Both the position numbers and the translations under genes were made by a program. Under the pieces are notes generated by a model. The model ran no database searches, was not told the DNA's origin, and saw only the letters and a program-made list of their open reading frames with translations. Shown piece after piece: positions 44,936 through 58,000 of a DNA stretch of 64,000 nt. The stretch is from Allacma fusca (lineage: Eukaryota; Arthropoda; Collembola; Symphypleona; Sminthuridae). Location: the NCBI GenBank assembly GCA_947179485.1, contig OX359250.1:31692654-31756653 (forward strand), written 5' to 3'. Position 1 is the first letter of the stretch. The number at the start of each line of letters is the position of its first letter.

Positions 44936-47900
44936 ATGTGTGTACAATTATATGGACCAGTCCACGCAGTTACACTGATATCCTTTTTAGAGTATACTGT
45001 TATGGGGATTTTTTTCCCCTCTTAGAGATATCTTGGGCTTTGAATCGTGTCCAGGATGTTTTATAGCTGGGGAACCAGCAATTGCTTCTATAGGTTTTTG
45101 TAAATTTTCGGAACATGAATATCTTTCACAGACGTAAGTGTATATCCATGTAGCGTAGCCTTTGATGAGAACGCCGTAAATTATGGTTGTTCTTTTTTTG
45201 ATGGCTGGTTCCGAATTTGTATAATCAATTGGAAAATCAGCTATAATTCTGAAAAATAATCTCATAAAGGAAGCTCACCCTGAATATTAATGTAAATATT
45301 GTACTACTTTTCCCTGTATGCATAATTAAATGCAATTTTCAAGGAGTGGTAATAAATTACAGGATCGATCATAAATGATTACTTAATTGTACACTGAGAG
45401 CCGGACAGACACTCCTAACTATCTTAACTACCATAATTGCACGTAATGGCTTAAATTAATGTGCATTAAGTTAATGAAATATACGTGTGAACTTCCATAT
45501 TGAGCCCCTACTCATCTAAACTATGTAACTGGGGTTGCTATACAAGATCCATGACGGATGTAATTGTCACTTCGACAATACCTCCACTTACTGTGTGTAT
45601 AGTTATTGGACGCATACGGGAGTACATAAAAATTCCCGGGTATGTATGTACATATGTACAATTTCTGTACATGTGTGTATACATGTGTGTACAGATCCAA
45701 TAATGTAACAACATAACCCAGGACCGGTGCTCTTCTAACGTTTCGAGTTTAACATACAAGAGACCGTCAAGCCAATGTAGGGCAATACGACGGAAATTCC
45801 CTTATGTATAGCGTATCAGCATCATCAAAAAATACCCGTGCATCGGCCTGGCTTGATACTTAACTTGATATTCGACTACACATGTGGAGGCCTGGGAGAA
45901 GGCTGGAGTAGACTGGGTGCAGTTCCAGATGTACATACAAAAGCGAGCAGGATGCAATTTTCTCACTATTAAGAAAAGAATGCAGCGGATAATGCACAGA
46001 CTCTTATTTTGCAATTCGTACATACACACATGTGGAGGGGAAATCCACCCAGGCGGATACATTCTCCGGATCGAATTTTTACCATGATCAAGGCCAGGGC
46101 TACTGGTTGGATCAACAGAGCTCTTTACTACCCTTGAGCATGCGAAATTATGAACTGGGCAAAAAGGAAAATGTGGTAATAATTCTAATTCATTAACCTA
46201 TTCCAAAGGGAAATTATCCTTGATTGTTACAGAATCATTGGAATCACAACTCAAAGGTTTGCATAAATCACCCATCTTTATGGAAATGGAGCAGATTTAC
46301 TTTCGCAGTAACAGGATACTCAGATTTCCCTCCAGCTATAAATTTACATTTGGGTTCAAGACACATATCTAGACATCCACTATTTGAAGATATAGTTACA
46401 GTGGTATGGGGAAGCTTGAATTTAAACAAAGTATGGTGAGGGAGATGAAGTACCAGTACATATGTGGAGAAAGGAGGAAGAAATGAAAGCTAGTTTTTAC
46501 AGTGCAATGTCCTGCAGAAGTTCTTAAAGTCGGCTTGATTATTTCTGAAAGACGATTGGAGAGTGGAGCTGGTGGTTATTGAATTCTAATTCTGGCTTAA
46601 TGCCTTTGTAGTTCTGGTTACTAAAAGGGATGGAAGGAGTTTCGTATCAAAAAGGATCTCAAGTAAGGGTTGAGAACTGACTCAATTTTATTTTCACTTT
46701 TCTTTGTGGATTCCTCGGTATGTCTGGAAGATGTTTGCTTCTCACCACACATCCTTACAGGAGTCATGATGTGGAAAGTTTTCTTGAACCGCTCTTTGAG
46801 GCCAAAGATTGCATTATGCCCGTAGTTTGGTCGGGACTTCCCATAAGTCACTTGCCTCAACTCTGCAGTGTGGAGATAAGCACACATAACATACACTTTA
46901 CATTAGGTATGTATGTATGGCCTTTTATAAGAGTGAAGTAATAGTACGGAGACTCGCACCGGACTAGGAGGACTAAACCTCTCAAGTCAGACTATCAAGT
47001 GCGTGTCGGGTTACAGCTTGTCATCTCCTGTGGCACTGGTAATACCAATGACGGGTCTTGAAGTATGCATTGAAGTGACTAGGGGTACTGTATATATAGA
47101 AATCATTTTGTAAGCTGGGTCCGTATAAAAAAGGGATTTGAGGCGATCTTAGCCTAATCTGAATGGATATGGTCTCTTAATAATTTGAAACAATGTCATA
47201 AATGTTATGGGAGAGGAAAAGGTTATGTAGTACAATGGGGTTGAGTATGAATTATTCCAGTCCTTCCAGGAAAAAAAAAAGCCCTGGGTGCTTGGGTGTA
47301 CATATGGGGAGAGACTATGTGTGGAAAAGAATCTTTTGAAAAAGGGTTGACTGTGAAGCGTTAAAGCAGATGTGACATGGGAGCAGAATAAGGAAAGTTG
47401 GGTATGTTGAGTATTTGATCCCAATCCATCAATCGGCTTGATTTCTGTGTACGAGTAGACATACATACACATGGGGTCGTAGGAGAGAACTTTTACGTGC
47501 TACCTTCACTTACTGAAAGTAATGATATGATGAGAAGTAGAGGATGTCATTGAAGAGCGCTCAGGATTGCAGAGATCGGATTGTAAAAGATTTTAAGTCT
47601 CGGATAGTTTGTATTCATCCGAGGTTCCACTGATAACTTATGGGACATTCGTGCTCCACTGACAATGAGACATGTACATATGGGGATGCTTCCAGGGCGG
47701 CTAAGATAGTTGTAATCTCTTTCCTGTGAGAGTAGCAAAAGAGGTACCTTATTTGTGGCTTACTGGCCTAAGGTAAAGTATACCTAAGGAATCGGCGAGG
47801 GAGACGAGGGAACAGATAAAGGCAAAGACAGGAGGAAAAAGATTGAGAGGAAGATTAGTAGCAATACGGGACCAGAAAGACCCCACGAGTTTATATTTAT

Positions 47901-49115
47901 GTGAGAGAGTCGGAGTCTTTTTCTAGGGCTCGCTCCCGTCACAATCCAACAGAATAGGAGGGAGTCACACGAGACTGAAGGTAGCCCAGTTCAGAGGGAT
48001 CCTTCGGCTTCCTAGATGTTGATATGAAAGTGTTATGAAATGACATATATCGTAATGTCAATTGAGTTGTGATGTGATCAATGAGAGACTATTTGAGGAT
48101 AGCGTAAATTGGTGAATCGATACAAAGGCAAGAAGGAAAGGGAAGCAAGAGAGAGATAGGTGATAGGGAAGGGACTGACGCCTGACTGCTAAGTTCATAT
48201 GCGTACTTGGGCAAAATGCTATTTGGGCATACTCGGTGATCGTGACTATCGTGAGTACGGTGGGTTACATCTCATTGCGAGGTGCATAAATGAACTGAAA
48301 GTATTATTGATTATTTGGGGGAGGTAAGAGTAGGTGATTAATGAGCTGGGAGGTTGGTGGGAGGCTCGGGCGAGAAATTACCCGGGTATTCCCGGACAAA
48401 AACACGCATTTCGGATAATGCACAGTTACGGGTAATGTTTATCACCAAGTCCCTTCTCCCTGTTTTCTCTCTCTCTGTCTGTGTTCTCTCCGTCTCTCGT
48501 CTCTCCGGCTCTGGGCCGACCCCTGAAGTAATTTCTGATATCCCCTGCTTTACTTTGACTTCAATTTCACTCCATGGCGTCACACTCATAAAACATAAAG
48601 ACCTTTTAATTTATTACATTTCGTTCTATCATTGTGCTATCATCCCATTCCTCCATGAGAATTTTTTCTCTGCCATGTGCTTCTACTACACCTCTCTTCC
48701 TTTTCATTTGTGACAAGTGGCAATCATTCGCATCACTTTCCCGACTAATGCGATAGAAAGAAGGCAATCCAAACAACTCAGGTGCATTTCCGACAGGTAA
48801 CACATCTTCGAGCTCGTGTAGTCTCCCTCCTCTCACATAATCTCCTTCGAAGCCCTCAAACATTCACCCAGCACTCAACTTCCCATACTCTCCAAGGTAA
48901 CTCAACAAATCTACAACTCATACTAGAAGACACGTTTTCACACACACACACACACACATACACACACATTCACTCACTCACACACACACACACATCCCAC
49001 ACAATAGGAGAAAGTCAAGAAAAGAAGCAACAGCAGCCCAAACACAGGAAGACGTTGGGAAAGCAAGAAAAGTGCACGACATATAGGAACAAGGAAGTGC
49101 GGGATCTCCAGAGGA
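44936..49115. other. Intergenic region upstream of the BTB zinc-finger gene
   Basis: No gene is supported. A CA/CACT-rich tract lies at 48939-48993, shortly upstream of the abrupt start codon. The last few hundred bases are likely 5' UTR and promoter. A possible 5' UTR intron (donor GTAACTC near 48896, acceptor CTCCAG near 49109) is compatible with the sequence but unproven. Confidence 0.5.
48939..48993 (+). repeat. (CA)n / (CACT)n microsatellite
   Basis: CA units with TA and CACT interruptions, about 125 bp upstream of the abrupt start codon and possibly inside its 5' UTR. Confidence 0.9.
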
Positions 49116-49301
49116 ATGGGTGACGATCAGAGGTACAGTTTACGATGGAATGACTTTTATGCTAACATCATTTCTGCCTTCAAGACTTTGAAAGAGAGTG
49201 AAGATTTTGTCGATGTCACCATCGCCTGTGATGGGAAGTCCCTCAAAGCTCACCAAGTCATTCTTTCAGCAGCCAGCCCCTTCTTTCGAAAATTACTCAA
49301 G
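49116..49301 (+). CDS. ab: ab exon 1 (BTB, first half)
   Basis: Sixty-two codons from ATG 49116. It contains RYSLRWNDF, VDVTIACDGKSLKAHQVIL and SAASPFFRKLLK. The donor is a consensus GTGAGT, phase 0. Confidence 0.93.
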
Positions 49302-52045
49302 GTGAGTCCTCATTCCAGTATTTTTTTTTTATAAATTATATCTAATCCCGGAGAAAGCCAACAACTTTTCCTTCTGACGGTTGAGTCTCTCCGGCTTATA
49401 CAGGCTATCTGAGGGTTTTTATACATCTTCCATTTATTATATCATCCCCGACAAGAGCAAATGTGACCATTACCATTCAGCTCAACTCACTTGGCTTATG
49501 AATTGTTTATAGGATAACCCGTGCCAGCACCCAATTGTGATTCTGAAAGATGTTCGTTACCAGGATATGGAGTCACTTCTTAATTTCATGTACCATGGAG
49601 AAGTTCAAATTTGTCAGGATGACCTCACAGAGTTTCTCAGAACTGCACAAACACTCCAAGTGAAAGGTCTCACGGATGTCCCACATATATCACCTCCAAG
49701 ATCACCAAGATCCCCTGCTCATTCCGCCACTCCACCACCATTGCACATTCCTGAGGTCAGACTTGAGAATTTATCGGATGACCCGAGCTGTGACTCCACC
49801 TCCAAGCGCTTGACAGCCGAGGACGCTGGAGGGGAGCGCTGTCAAGAAAATCACAATCATTACAATAATCATTCACAAGAGACTCATTCTGACACACCGG
49901 AAGCGGGCAACGAAGAGAAGGAAACGACAGATCATGATAGAGTCGATAACCATAACACAGATGGGAATGAAACTGAAAAGCGATCCTCAAATCACACCAG
50001 CATTCTCATCCAAGCCCTGGAACAAGGTCGTCAAAATTTCGATCGAGATCGAACAGATAATAATGCTAGCAAGCACGTTCCCAATCATCCCAATGGTTAG
50101 CATTCTTTTAACTCTTTAACCATTTTTTTATTCCTGTTAGTTCCGACACGTGTCAGACCCACTCTTCGTACTGTGCTACGCTGTAACCTTTGGGAAAAAG
50201 TTCAGTTTCTTTACTTCAGCTTTTTTTTTTTTTTTAAATGATAATCAATGAAATTTTTCTTGAAGTCATGGTGAATTATTGTGATAGGATGAGGAGGAAT
50301 AAAAAAAAGCGGGATTTTGTTAAGACGGTCTTAAACCGAATCGGTCCCGCTAGGACATCGGTTCTTGGCATTATTTCAAAATTTTGCAATTTTATCAAGA
50401 CATTCGGGTAGTCAAAAGTATTTTAATATTTTGTAATAAAAAAATTAGTGAGTTTATAAAATTTTCTAAAGCTTATGTTTATGAAATAGTTAGTAATATC
50501 TATCTGCTCAGCCTCATCTATCTCACCGAATTTCTGTGAGATGGATGAGGTTACATGCACATGATAACTGTGTACGGTACGAGGTTTGGGTCGAAAATCC
50601 ATGTTACAAGGAGTAAAGGATGAAATGAGATATTTGAAAAAGTCATGAAATGTTTGGTGATTTGTGAACAGCCATGGTAATCGACGAGGACAGCTCACCG
50701 GATGAGGCCGAGATGAAGTACGACGATAAAGCGATGGATGGAATAGAATCTTGTGAAGAACTTTCAGCCCATGCTTTGACCGAGGCTATGAGATTTCCAG
50801 CTGCAGCAGCACTTCTTGGTTTCCAAGGTATGTATCGGTAATCTAGATACTTGACTCTTTTTAAAGGCGGAATGTTTATTATTAAAATCGATCCAGTAGT
50901 ACGTGTGATACTAGTATTGATTTTTTGGTAGATTCAATAAGGAGTGCTATTTTTAAACTGTGAAATACATATTTATGTTGAATACATATAAGCCTGAAAA
51001 ATTTTACAAGCCCAGTTCCTGGTCTGATATTTAAAGAGATATTTTATATAATATTTGAAGTTAATGGCAATAGATCATACTATACTATATAAGAGATGTT
51101 GGGATTTTGTGATTTGCATTTGATGATCTGTGATTTTATTGGGATTTCAGGTCTTCCAGGATTTCTTCCAGGGCCGTCAAGTATGCAGAATAATAGCTCA
51201 TCGTTGGATGGTGAGATTTTGATGAGTAATAAATTTTAGAGAAGACATAATTTAATGATTAGTAATTAATTTCTTGATTTTTTTGATTTTTTGATTTTTT
51301 AGTTTCTCGACGAAGTCTTGACATGCTTCGAGTGAGAGCTACGGACCCACGACCGTGCCCAAAATGTGGCAAAATATACAGATCAGCTCATACACTTCGT
51401 ACACATCTCGAGGATAAGCATACAATCTGTCCGGGGTATAGATGCGTGCTCTGCGGTACAGTCGCCAAATCAAGAAATTCACTTCATTCTCATATGAGTC
51501 GTCAGCACCGTGGCATTTCCACCAAAGATCTTCCAGTCTTGCCGATGCCTGCTCCTTTTGATCCTCAGCTAGCAGCTCGCCTTCTAGCAAAGGCCGGAAT
51601 AAAATTTCCATCGCCGGATATTGCTACAGGGTGAGTTATTTCTAAAGTCCTTGTGCTTCTAAATATATGTAATAATTGATTTGCTCTCATGTTCATGTTC
51701 TGATGTGATCAAACCCCATTCTCCCCTCTGATTAGTGCATCACCAACTTCAGTGAGACGCTCAGGCTTGGAAGTGACACCGATTTTACCGTCAGATAATA
51801 AACCTGGGAGTCCCAAATCTGGACGATCAGGATCTATCCCAGGGGCGCCAAAAATGGATACAGGAACGACCGGATCAGCAATTTTGGATACTTACCTTCA
51901 ATTCATTGCCGAAAACTCAATAGCTTTTGGGGGGCCGCTGCAATATTCACAACGTAATGCAAGTCACCATCGGAGTGCCGGTGGTGATAAAAGTCAAGGC
52001 CATTCTTCGGAAATTGGTGATGAATCCGGTGAGGAAGACCCGTAA
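49116..52045 (+). CDS. ab: BTB-C2H2 zinc-finger transcription factor, Abrupt-like
   Basis: Complete gene: exons 49116-49301, 49513-50095, 50672-50827, 51151-51210, 51303-51630 and 51736-52045. Phases are 0,1,1,1,2 and total 540 codons plus stop. Residues about 5-120 are a BTB domain of the BAB/TTK type (YSLRWNDFYANIISAFKTL; VDVTIACDGKSLKAHQVIL). A long acidic/His/Asn linker follows. Two C2H2 fingers come next (C347, C350, H363, H368; C376, C379, H392, H397), then a Ser/Gly tail. The fingers and the SRRSLDMLRVRATDPRPCP lead-in match the Drosophila Abrupt type, a nuclear factor in dendrite and epithelial patterning. It is shorter than fly Abrupt. Another BTB-ZF paralogue cannot be excluded. Confidence 0.82.
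49513..50095 (+). CDS. ab: ab exon 2 (BTB, second half, and acidic linker)
   Basis: Begins DNPCQHPIVILKDVRYQD after TTTATAG and continues MESLLNFMYHGEVQI to the end of the BTB fold. It then becomes a Pro/Ser and Asp/Glu/His/Asn-rich linker. The donor is AATG|GTTAGC, phase 1. Confidence 0.9.
50096..50671 (+). other. ab intron 2
   Basis: A 576-bp intron containing a 14-base T-run near 50220. Nothing else is seen in it. Confidence 0.8.
50672..50827 (+). CDS. ab: ab exon 3 (acidic linker)
   Basis: A short exon between TGAACAG and GTATGT, phase 1 on both sides. It encodes an acidic stretch (VIDEDSSPDEAEMKYDDKAM) and an Ala/Leu patch (RFPAAAALLGFQ). It is supported by open frame, splice signals and exact phase with both neighbours; the LLGFQ end leads into LPGFLPGP of the next exon. 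Confidence 0.85.
50828..51150 (+). other. ab intron 3
   Basis: A 323-bp AT-rich intron with GTATGT and TTTCAG ends. Nothing else is seen in it. Confidence 0.8.
51151..51210 (+). CDS. ab: ab exon 4 (60-bp microexon)
   Basis: Sixty bp between GGGATTTCAG and GTGAGA, phase 1 on both sides. It encodes LPGFLPGPSSMQNNSSSLD. Its length is a multiple of three, so it could be skipped without shifting the frame. Confidence 0.8.
51303..51630 (+). CDS. ab: ab exon 5 (two C2H2 zinc fingers)
   Basis: After a T-rich tract and TTTTTAG it encodes SRRSLDMLRVRATDPRP, both C-x2-C-x12-H-x4-H fingers (CPKCGKIYRSAHTLRTH; CVLCGTVAKSRNSLHSH) and ISTKDLPVLPMPAPFDPQ. The donor is GTGAGT, phase 2. Confidence 0.93.
51736..52045 (+). 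CDS. ab: ab exon 6 (C-terminal tail)
   Basis: Acceptor GATTAG. It encodes ASPTSVRRSGLEVTPILPS, a Gly/Ser-rich tail, LDTYLQFIAENSIAFGG, and an acidic end (GDESGEEDP) before TAA 52043-52045. Confidence 0.87.
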
Positions 52046-55000
52046 TAATTAAAGCGGGTCTTCCCAAATTTTATTCACCAAATTTTCTTTCACCAAGCAA
52101 CCTTTCAATTTTTTTTCTACTAAATATTAACTGCATTACATATTCAGAGTTGAATTCACCCGGATCACTTGAAACCCCGTGAATCAAATGCAATCATTTT
52201 TGTAGGTAAGAGGACAAAAAAAAAAGATAATCGGTTGGAAAAAAAGCTTCTCTTCTTCTCATAATATGTATTTGTGCGGAATCAATGAGCACTTTATGAA
52301 CTAGAGATTAATAGTTAGTGCCTAAATATGACTTATCAACTCCATCTTATTGAGAGGCATTTGGTAGCCTTCAAGTTAGGTATTGCTCGATTCAGGTAGA
52401 CAAACCCAATCCATTATTCTCGTATATCATGAAAAAAGGTGATTCAACGTGTAGAAAATTCAAAAACCAGGGTGGCTTAAACTTTAAGTCTGGTAATAGA
52501 TTTAAAAAAAAGTTCTGCAAATTCAAGAATAAAGAGTGAAACGCCAAAATCTCAACAGAGTTCAACCCTTGAATACAGTGATGCAATGAATGCAATATTA
52601 TTGTAATAGAAATATCAAACAAACATTTTTAACAATACATTTTCCTTTCAATTTCAACATTCTTTTCCTATCCTTTCAGTATTTTTTTATCTGAGAAATA
52701 CTTCTTGATTTAAAAGTTACTTATCGTCGGGAAAACTCTAAAAAGTACCTCTGGCTCCGTCGATCCCGTTTAAAAAGCATGATTTACGAAATGCAAGTGG
52801 TACTTTTCAGAATTTTGCTGACGTTATGCTCCAACAAATCCAGAGACTCTAAACTTTTAAGTCTCAGAAGTAGGAAACCGTCGGATAGAAATAGTATAGA
52901 TTTCGTATTCTACTATACGGAAAAAAGAAATACGGCAAGCAGGAAACTGCTGACAGTTAGCCTTTTGAGTTCGATATACCTCCAAAGTTTCAGAAGTTAT
53001 ATCATGAAGCGATCTCCGGAAACCGTCTTCTCATACAAACGTGACTGCAACTGTTTGAAAGTATGCAGTTATCAACTTAAACTGTGTTTGTATATATAAT
53101 TAGATATATATAAATATTATATATAGACATTTGCATCTATTATGTAGCACCTTGTAAGGATTATTCGCCTGCGATTGAAATAATTATATACCTCATGGTA
53201 ACTCAGGGTTTGTACGATCTATCGCAAGTCGTAAAATCGTGTATTACCAAAAAAAGCTTAGCTATTAGTATGTATAGTATTATATTATAGTGTGGATTTG
53301 TAGAGTACAATATTTAATTATTTCGTTCTCAGCCCCACGCCAATCTACCATGTCATTCCCCTCTCGTTTTGACCCCTCCGAAGCGCAATTATTATGCTAC
53401 ACGTTTAAATATGGAAATCAAGTACCTTCCCCATTATGGCTTTAAATTCCAAATGTTAATTACTATAATGACTTTACTACTCCCAGTGTTTCCAATTTTT
53501 TAAACGATATTATTCCAATAAGTCTCGAGAGGTTTCCTAATTTTAGTTTAATTAATTTACTCTTTTTATTCATGTTACTTATATACGTACAAGCTCTCAT
53601 TAACACTCGATTCATTACAAAAGATAATTATGAACACAACGAATCCCCTCAATAATTTAATTGCAAGATGTGTAGTCATAATGAGATTATTTACAGCAGT
53701 TGATCAAAACTGATTTCAGTATTAGATGCTATAAATGTACATCTAATAATAGTACCCTCGAGTGACCGTAGTGTATAATATACTGTTTAGATGCCATTAA
53801 TTTAAAACTTTCGAAACGCTTATGTAACTCCTGACTGACAAGGGAAATGCCACAGATGATTAGTTTGAAGAAAACAATGTTTTGTACGATTTCTAGTCTC
53901 AATAATTAATTATTTATTAATTTACAACAAGTGTTATTGCTATATAGGAATATTATTTATGTGTATATTATTGTTGCTAAATGCGTATTTATTTTTGTAT
54001 GATTTTCATTTTTTATGTTGTCATAATTACCAGGACGTATCCTTTTTGTATGTAGCTTTATTTGGTTCCCTGACACTCCTGCAAACATATATAGTCAATG
54101 ATTTTTATACACTTGAGATTTTATAGATGTACCTTTACAAAACCAACCTTTTCCTCAAAGGATTTTAATGGGAAGATATTATATACAGACATTTAAGGAG
54201 ATTTATTTTTGTTTATTTACTCAGAGTAAGTATTAATTAACTTTAAGTTATTCAATTGCTTAATTATATTCATTAGACACAGACACACAGCAGGCAGCTA
54301 AGCAAGTACTGTAACATTGTGCTCCGTTCAATAGACATTACATGAAGGATATTGATATGACATTTTTAGAGATTACGTTTGCTGTTTGCTTCTGAGAGTG
54401 GAGATTTTAGTTTGTAGAAAGCTTCAGAGTGTGTAAACCACAGAAGGAAAGAGAAAAAGGGAATAACAAAAAAAAAATCATATCTTTTTCATTTTTACCA
54501 GAGAGCAATAGTGTGCCCTTATAGAAACTAAGAAATTGATTCCAGGTGGAAACTTATTACAGGTATTTGGAGATGCAGGTATAATACTTAAATTAGCAGA
54601 GATAAGTACATGAAAAATGATAGATGCTAGCAAAAGTTATTCTGTAGTCATAGAACATACATATATTATGGTCATGTATATGTATTTGTGGTAAAATTCT
54701 AATTTCGCTAAAGACAACAACAATTTTAACTTATATTATTAATAATATTATAGTATATAAAAAACGCAGCGTGCAGAAAAAAAGGGCGCTGACATGAATT
54801 CAGGGATTGACGATGCATTATAACATTATATCAAAGCCACGTTAATACAGAGGTTCGTCTAAGTGTTAACTTGTCTAACTGTTATTTCCAACTAGAGGTA
54901 TTTATATGGGCTGGTTAATATTAACTAAAGTTAAAGTATCTATGTTAATGATGGTGGGATTGTGTATTTGACAAATAGAAAATATTTAATAATTCTAGGC

Positions 55001-58000
55001 ACATTTCAAACGGGAAACGTTGGAACATTAAGATGGTAATGTGGGAATGACCTCAACCTTTTCCCTGACAGTTTGTTTCTGTGAAGTCACTTGAAGATCT
55101 TCAACCAAAGGCTATTTTCACCTTGGCTCAAGCTCATGAGTATTTTACACGCATGAGCTAATTAACTTGTCCTGGGAAAAGTTGGAGAGTCATTCCACAC
55201 CAGTCGCTTAATTGATGACTCAGTTCAGTGAGATCATCTTAGTTGTCAGAGGGAGTACCTAAATTGAAAGAGGACAGATTTGCAAAAATGAGTGTACATT
55301 TGTGAAGGAATATGTACGCCAGATTATAATATATTTACTATACGGATATGTAAGTATAGCTACGAGTATAATGAACAATTATGGGTAGATTTGGCATGAC
55401 TGATATGAAACTGATGAAGAAACTAATGACAAAACATTGTAAGAAATACTCAGGTTCGATGGAAAACAATGGACTACCTCCGTAAATTCATGCGAGAAAT
55501 TTTTTAGAGAAATATTTCGAACTCCAATAATTTTTACCGAGATCTGTTACTCAACAAGCAAGCCAGGCATCTCATCCAGTTACATCAAAGATGTGACTGG
55601 GAAACTATGAAGCCAACTGGCTTTTTTTTCTAGGAGATCTGTTTATATATATACTGAGAAATTCAGGTAGGATTTTTTATTTATTTACAATTTATTTCTC
55701 GCGGATTTACCTATATAGACGCAGCTCTAAGTAAATAATTACTGTATATGTCAAACGGTATATATTAATCATGTTCAAGTGGAAAATTACATTACTTAAA
55801 ATTGATAACGCAGGAAATTTGAAAGTTATATACTTTTGCTATATGGTGTTATTAATCAAGGGATTGAAACAAAAATACGGGTGAATGCTAAAAAAATTAT
55901 AAACATCTACACGCTATACAAAGTTTAAAAAAATGAAGAATGTGAATCTAAACACAATCCGGAATAGCACAATAATTAACAATAATTATACCAACTTAAT
56001 TATTAAAGAAGGGAGGAACACACAACAAATATCTGTCATTCAAAATGAAAGCTGGAGTGTAAACTATTTTTGAACCATGAGAGAAGATTTCCAGAGTCTA
56101 ACTTGTTAGAAAATGTGAACGCGAATGCAAAATGCAATATCAAAAATACCTCAAAATTCAGGCTAGATTTTAGTATTGATTCTTAGGACTCCAAATAAGG
56201 ACTTTAATGTGTAAGAAATACAAGGTATACTTTAACGCAAATTAAATCAATGGTACATCCATATACACGTGTAGGTACGGTCAATAAAAATACATAATCA
56301 TCAATTTGTCAGGTTTGAAATTATAATGGAATGAAAAAAACGGCAAAAAAAAATATCGTCTGAAAATCAAAGAAGTTTTAAAATTAAGGAGATAATTTAT
56401 CATAAATACAAAAATAATTCAAGCAATTTTTTAGATAATTTTTAGTGTTGTGTGTATAAATGAGTACTTAACATTTATAAGTACTGTCTCGGTAGAGGAA
56501 AAAGGAGAAATTTAATACAAAGTGTGTCTTAGTCTTTAAAAAAATAAATGTAAAAAACACAAAGTGTTGTGTACATATACATATATACATAGTCCTCGTA
56601 ATTTTAGATCCAAGGTAAGCAGAAAGTCAATCATCAAAATGGTCACAATGGAATTCAAACATAATAATAACTAAATACAATAAAACAAAAGTGCAGTTTC
56701 ATAGAAACCTCTTAAGATTTCCATGCTGATGATGAGACCGGCATATATTTACTGTTCGTGTGCTTTCGATCACCTTTGGCAGAATTCTACCAAAATCACA
56801 ATTTTTATAGAATGTAACTTTATACAAGACTTATTTGCAGTCCATATCAAATTAGATCAGAGGAAATATATCAGTTTGTATTTGTACTATTACATCAGCA
56901 TTTTCTTCCTTAAATGTACCTTCCTCAAATTGTATCCCAATTTTGCAATATTAGGAAATTATGTTTTGTAAATTTTGCCATGTGAGGACCTATGTTGTCT
57001 GTAAGCACTTCCAAAATAAATACAGTAACCTTCAAGGGAAATCTTACGAAAATAATATGATTATATGCACACACACGGCGAGTAATGAGCAAGTGAATTG
57101 AGATATAATCAGGAACTTCTTTCAGTGTAGATTTCCAGGGAATTTTAGTCGTATTGTTGTATGTACAAATATTGAGTATGCATAGATTGATACTTTTAAA
57201 AGAAAAAGAGATCTTTCGAAAAACAGTTTTACTAGAGAACGAAAACGAATCCCAGTCCAGTAATAAGAGTAGATTAGTAATAATACTTCCGTGTAATAAT
57301 GGAGAATCAGTTGTGACACTATTTATATATTATACAGTGTAAAAATAAACATGGAGAATAATAGTCTATATATTATCAGATGGTCCTTTTTGGAAATTCC
57401 CCCTCCGATATTTTCTTTCCGGTGCAAAACCAAATAAAAAAAAATCAGGAATCAAACAGAATTATTATTGTTACTGTAATTTGCAGATTGGTGTAGAATT
57501 TAAAGTTACAAATAGTTTAAGGAAAGAGCCCTGCCTATACTTATAGAGGTGAACGGGGTCGGGGGGGTTCTTGACCCAAAAATATTACTCAATAAGATTC
57601 TTGTATGCCAACGTTGGGTCATCATGCTGGAGAATGCCATGTTGAGTTTTACTGTTTTAATATGACTAACATAAGTAATAAGAATTAAATGACTTTTAGA
57701 GAGATGAGATGTTAATCAACATTAAAGAGTATGTTACGCTATGGATAAAAATTAGAGTTAGATTTTTACGTGTGAACATGTTTAAGATCCAATACGAAGC
57801 AGTTAAGTACAAATATATCCAGATCGTTACCGTGTACAATATTTATAGCAAAAAGAAAAACAAAGATGACACTTAATTTCGATACTAAAATTCAGACAGT
57901 TTATAAAAATAAATACAAACAAAACCAAATTAACAGTATCATGAGTTTCGGAGAAAGATACAGATTTCAATACAATCACAGAAGAAATTTCACAGTTGAA

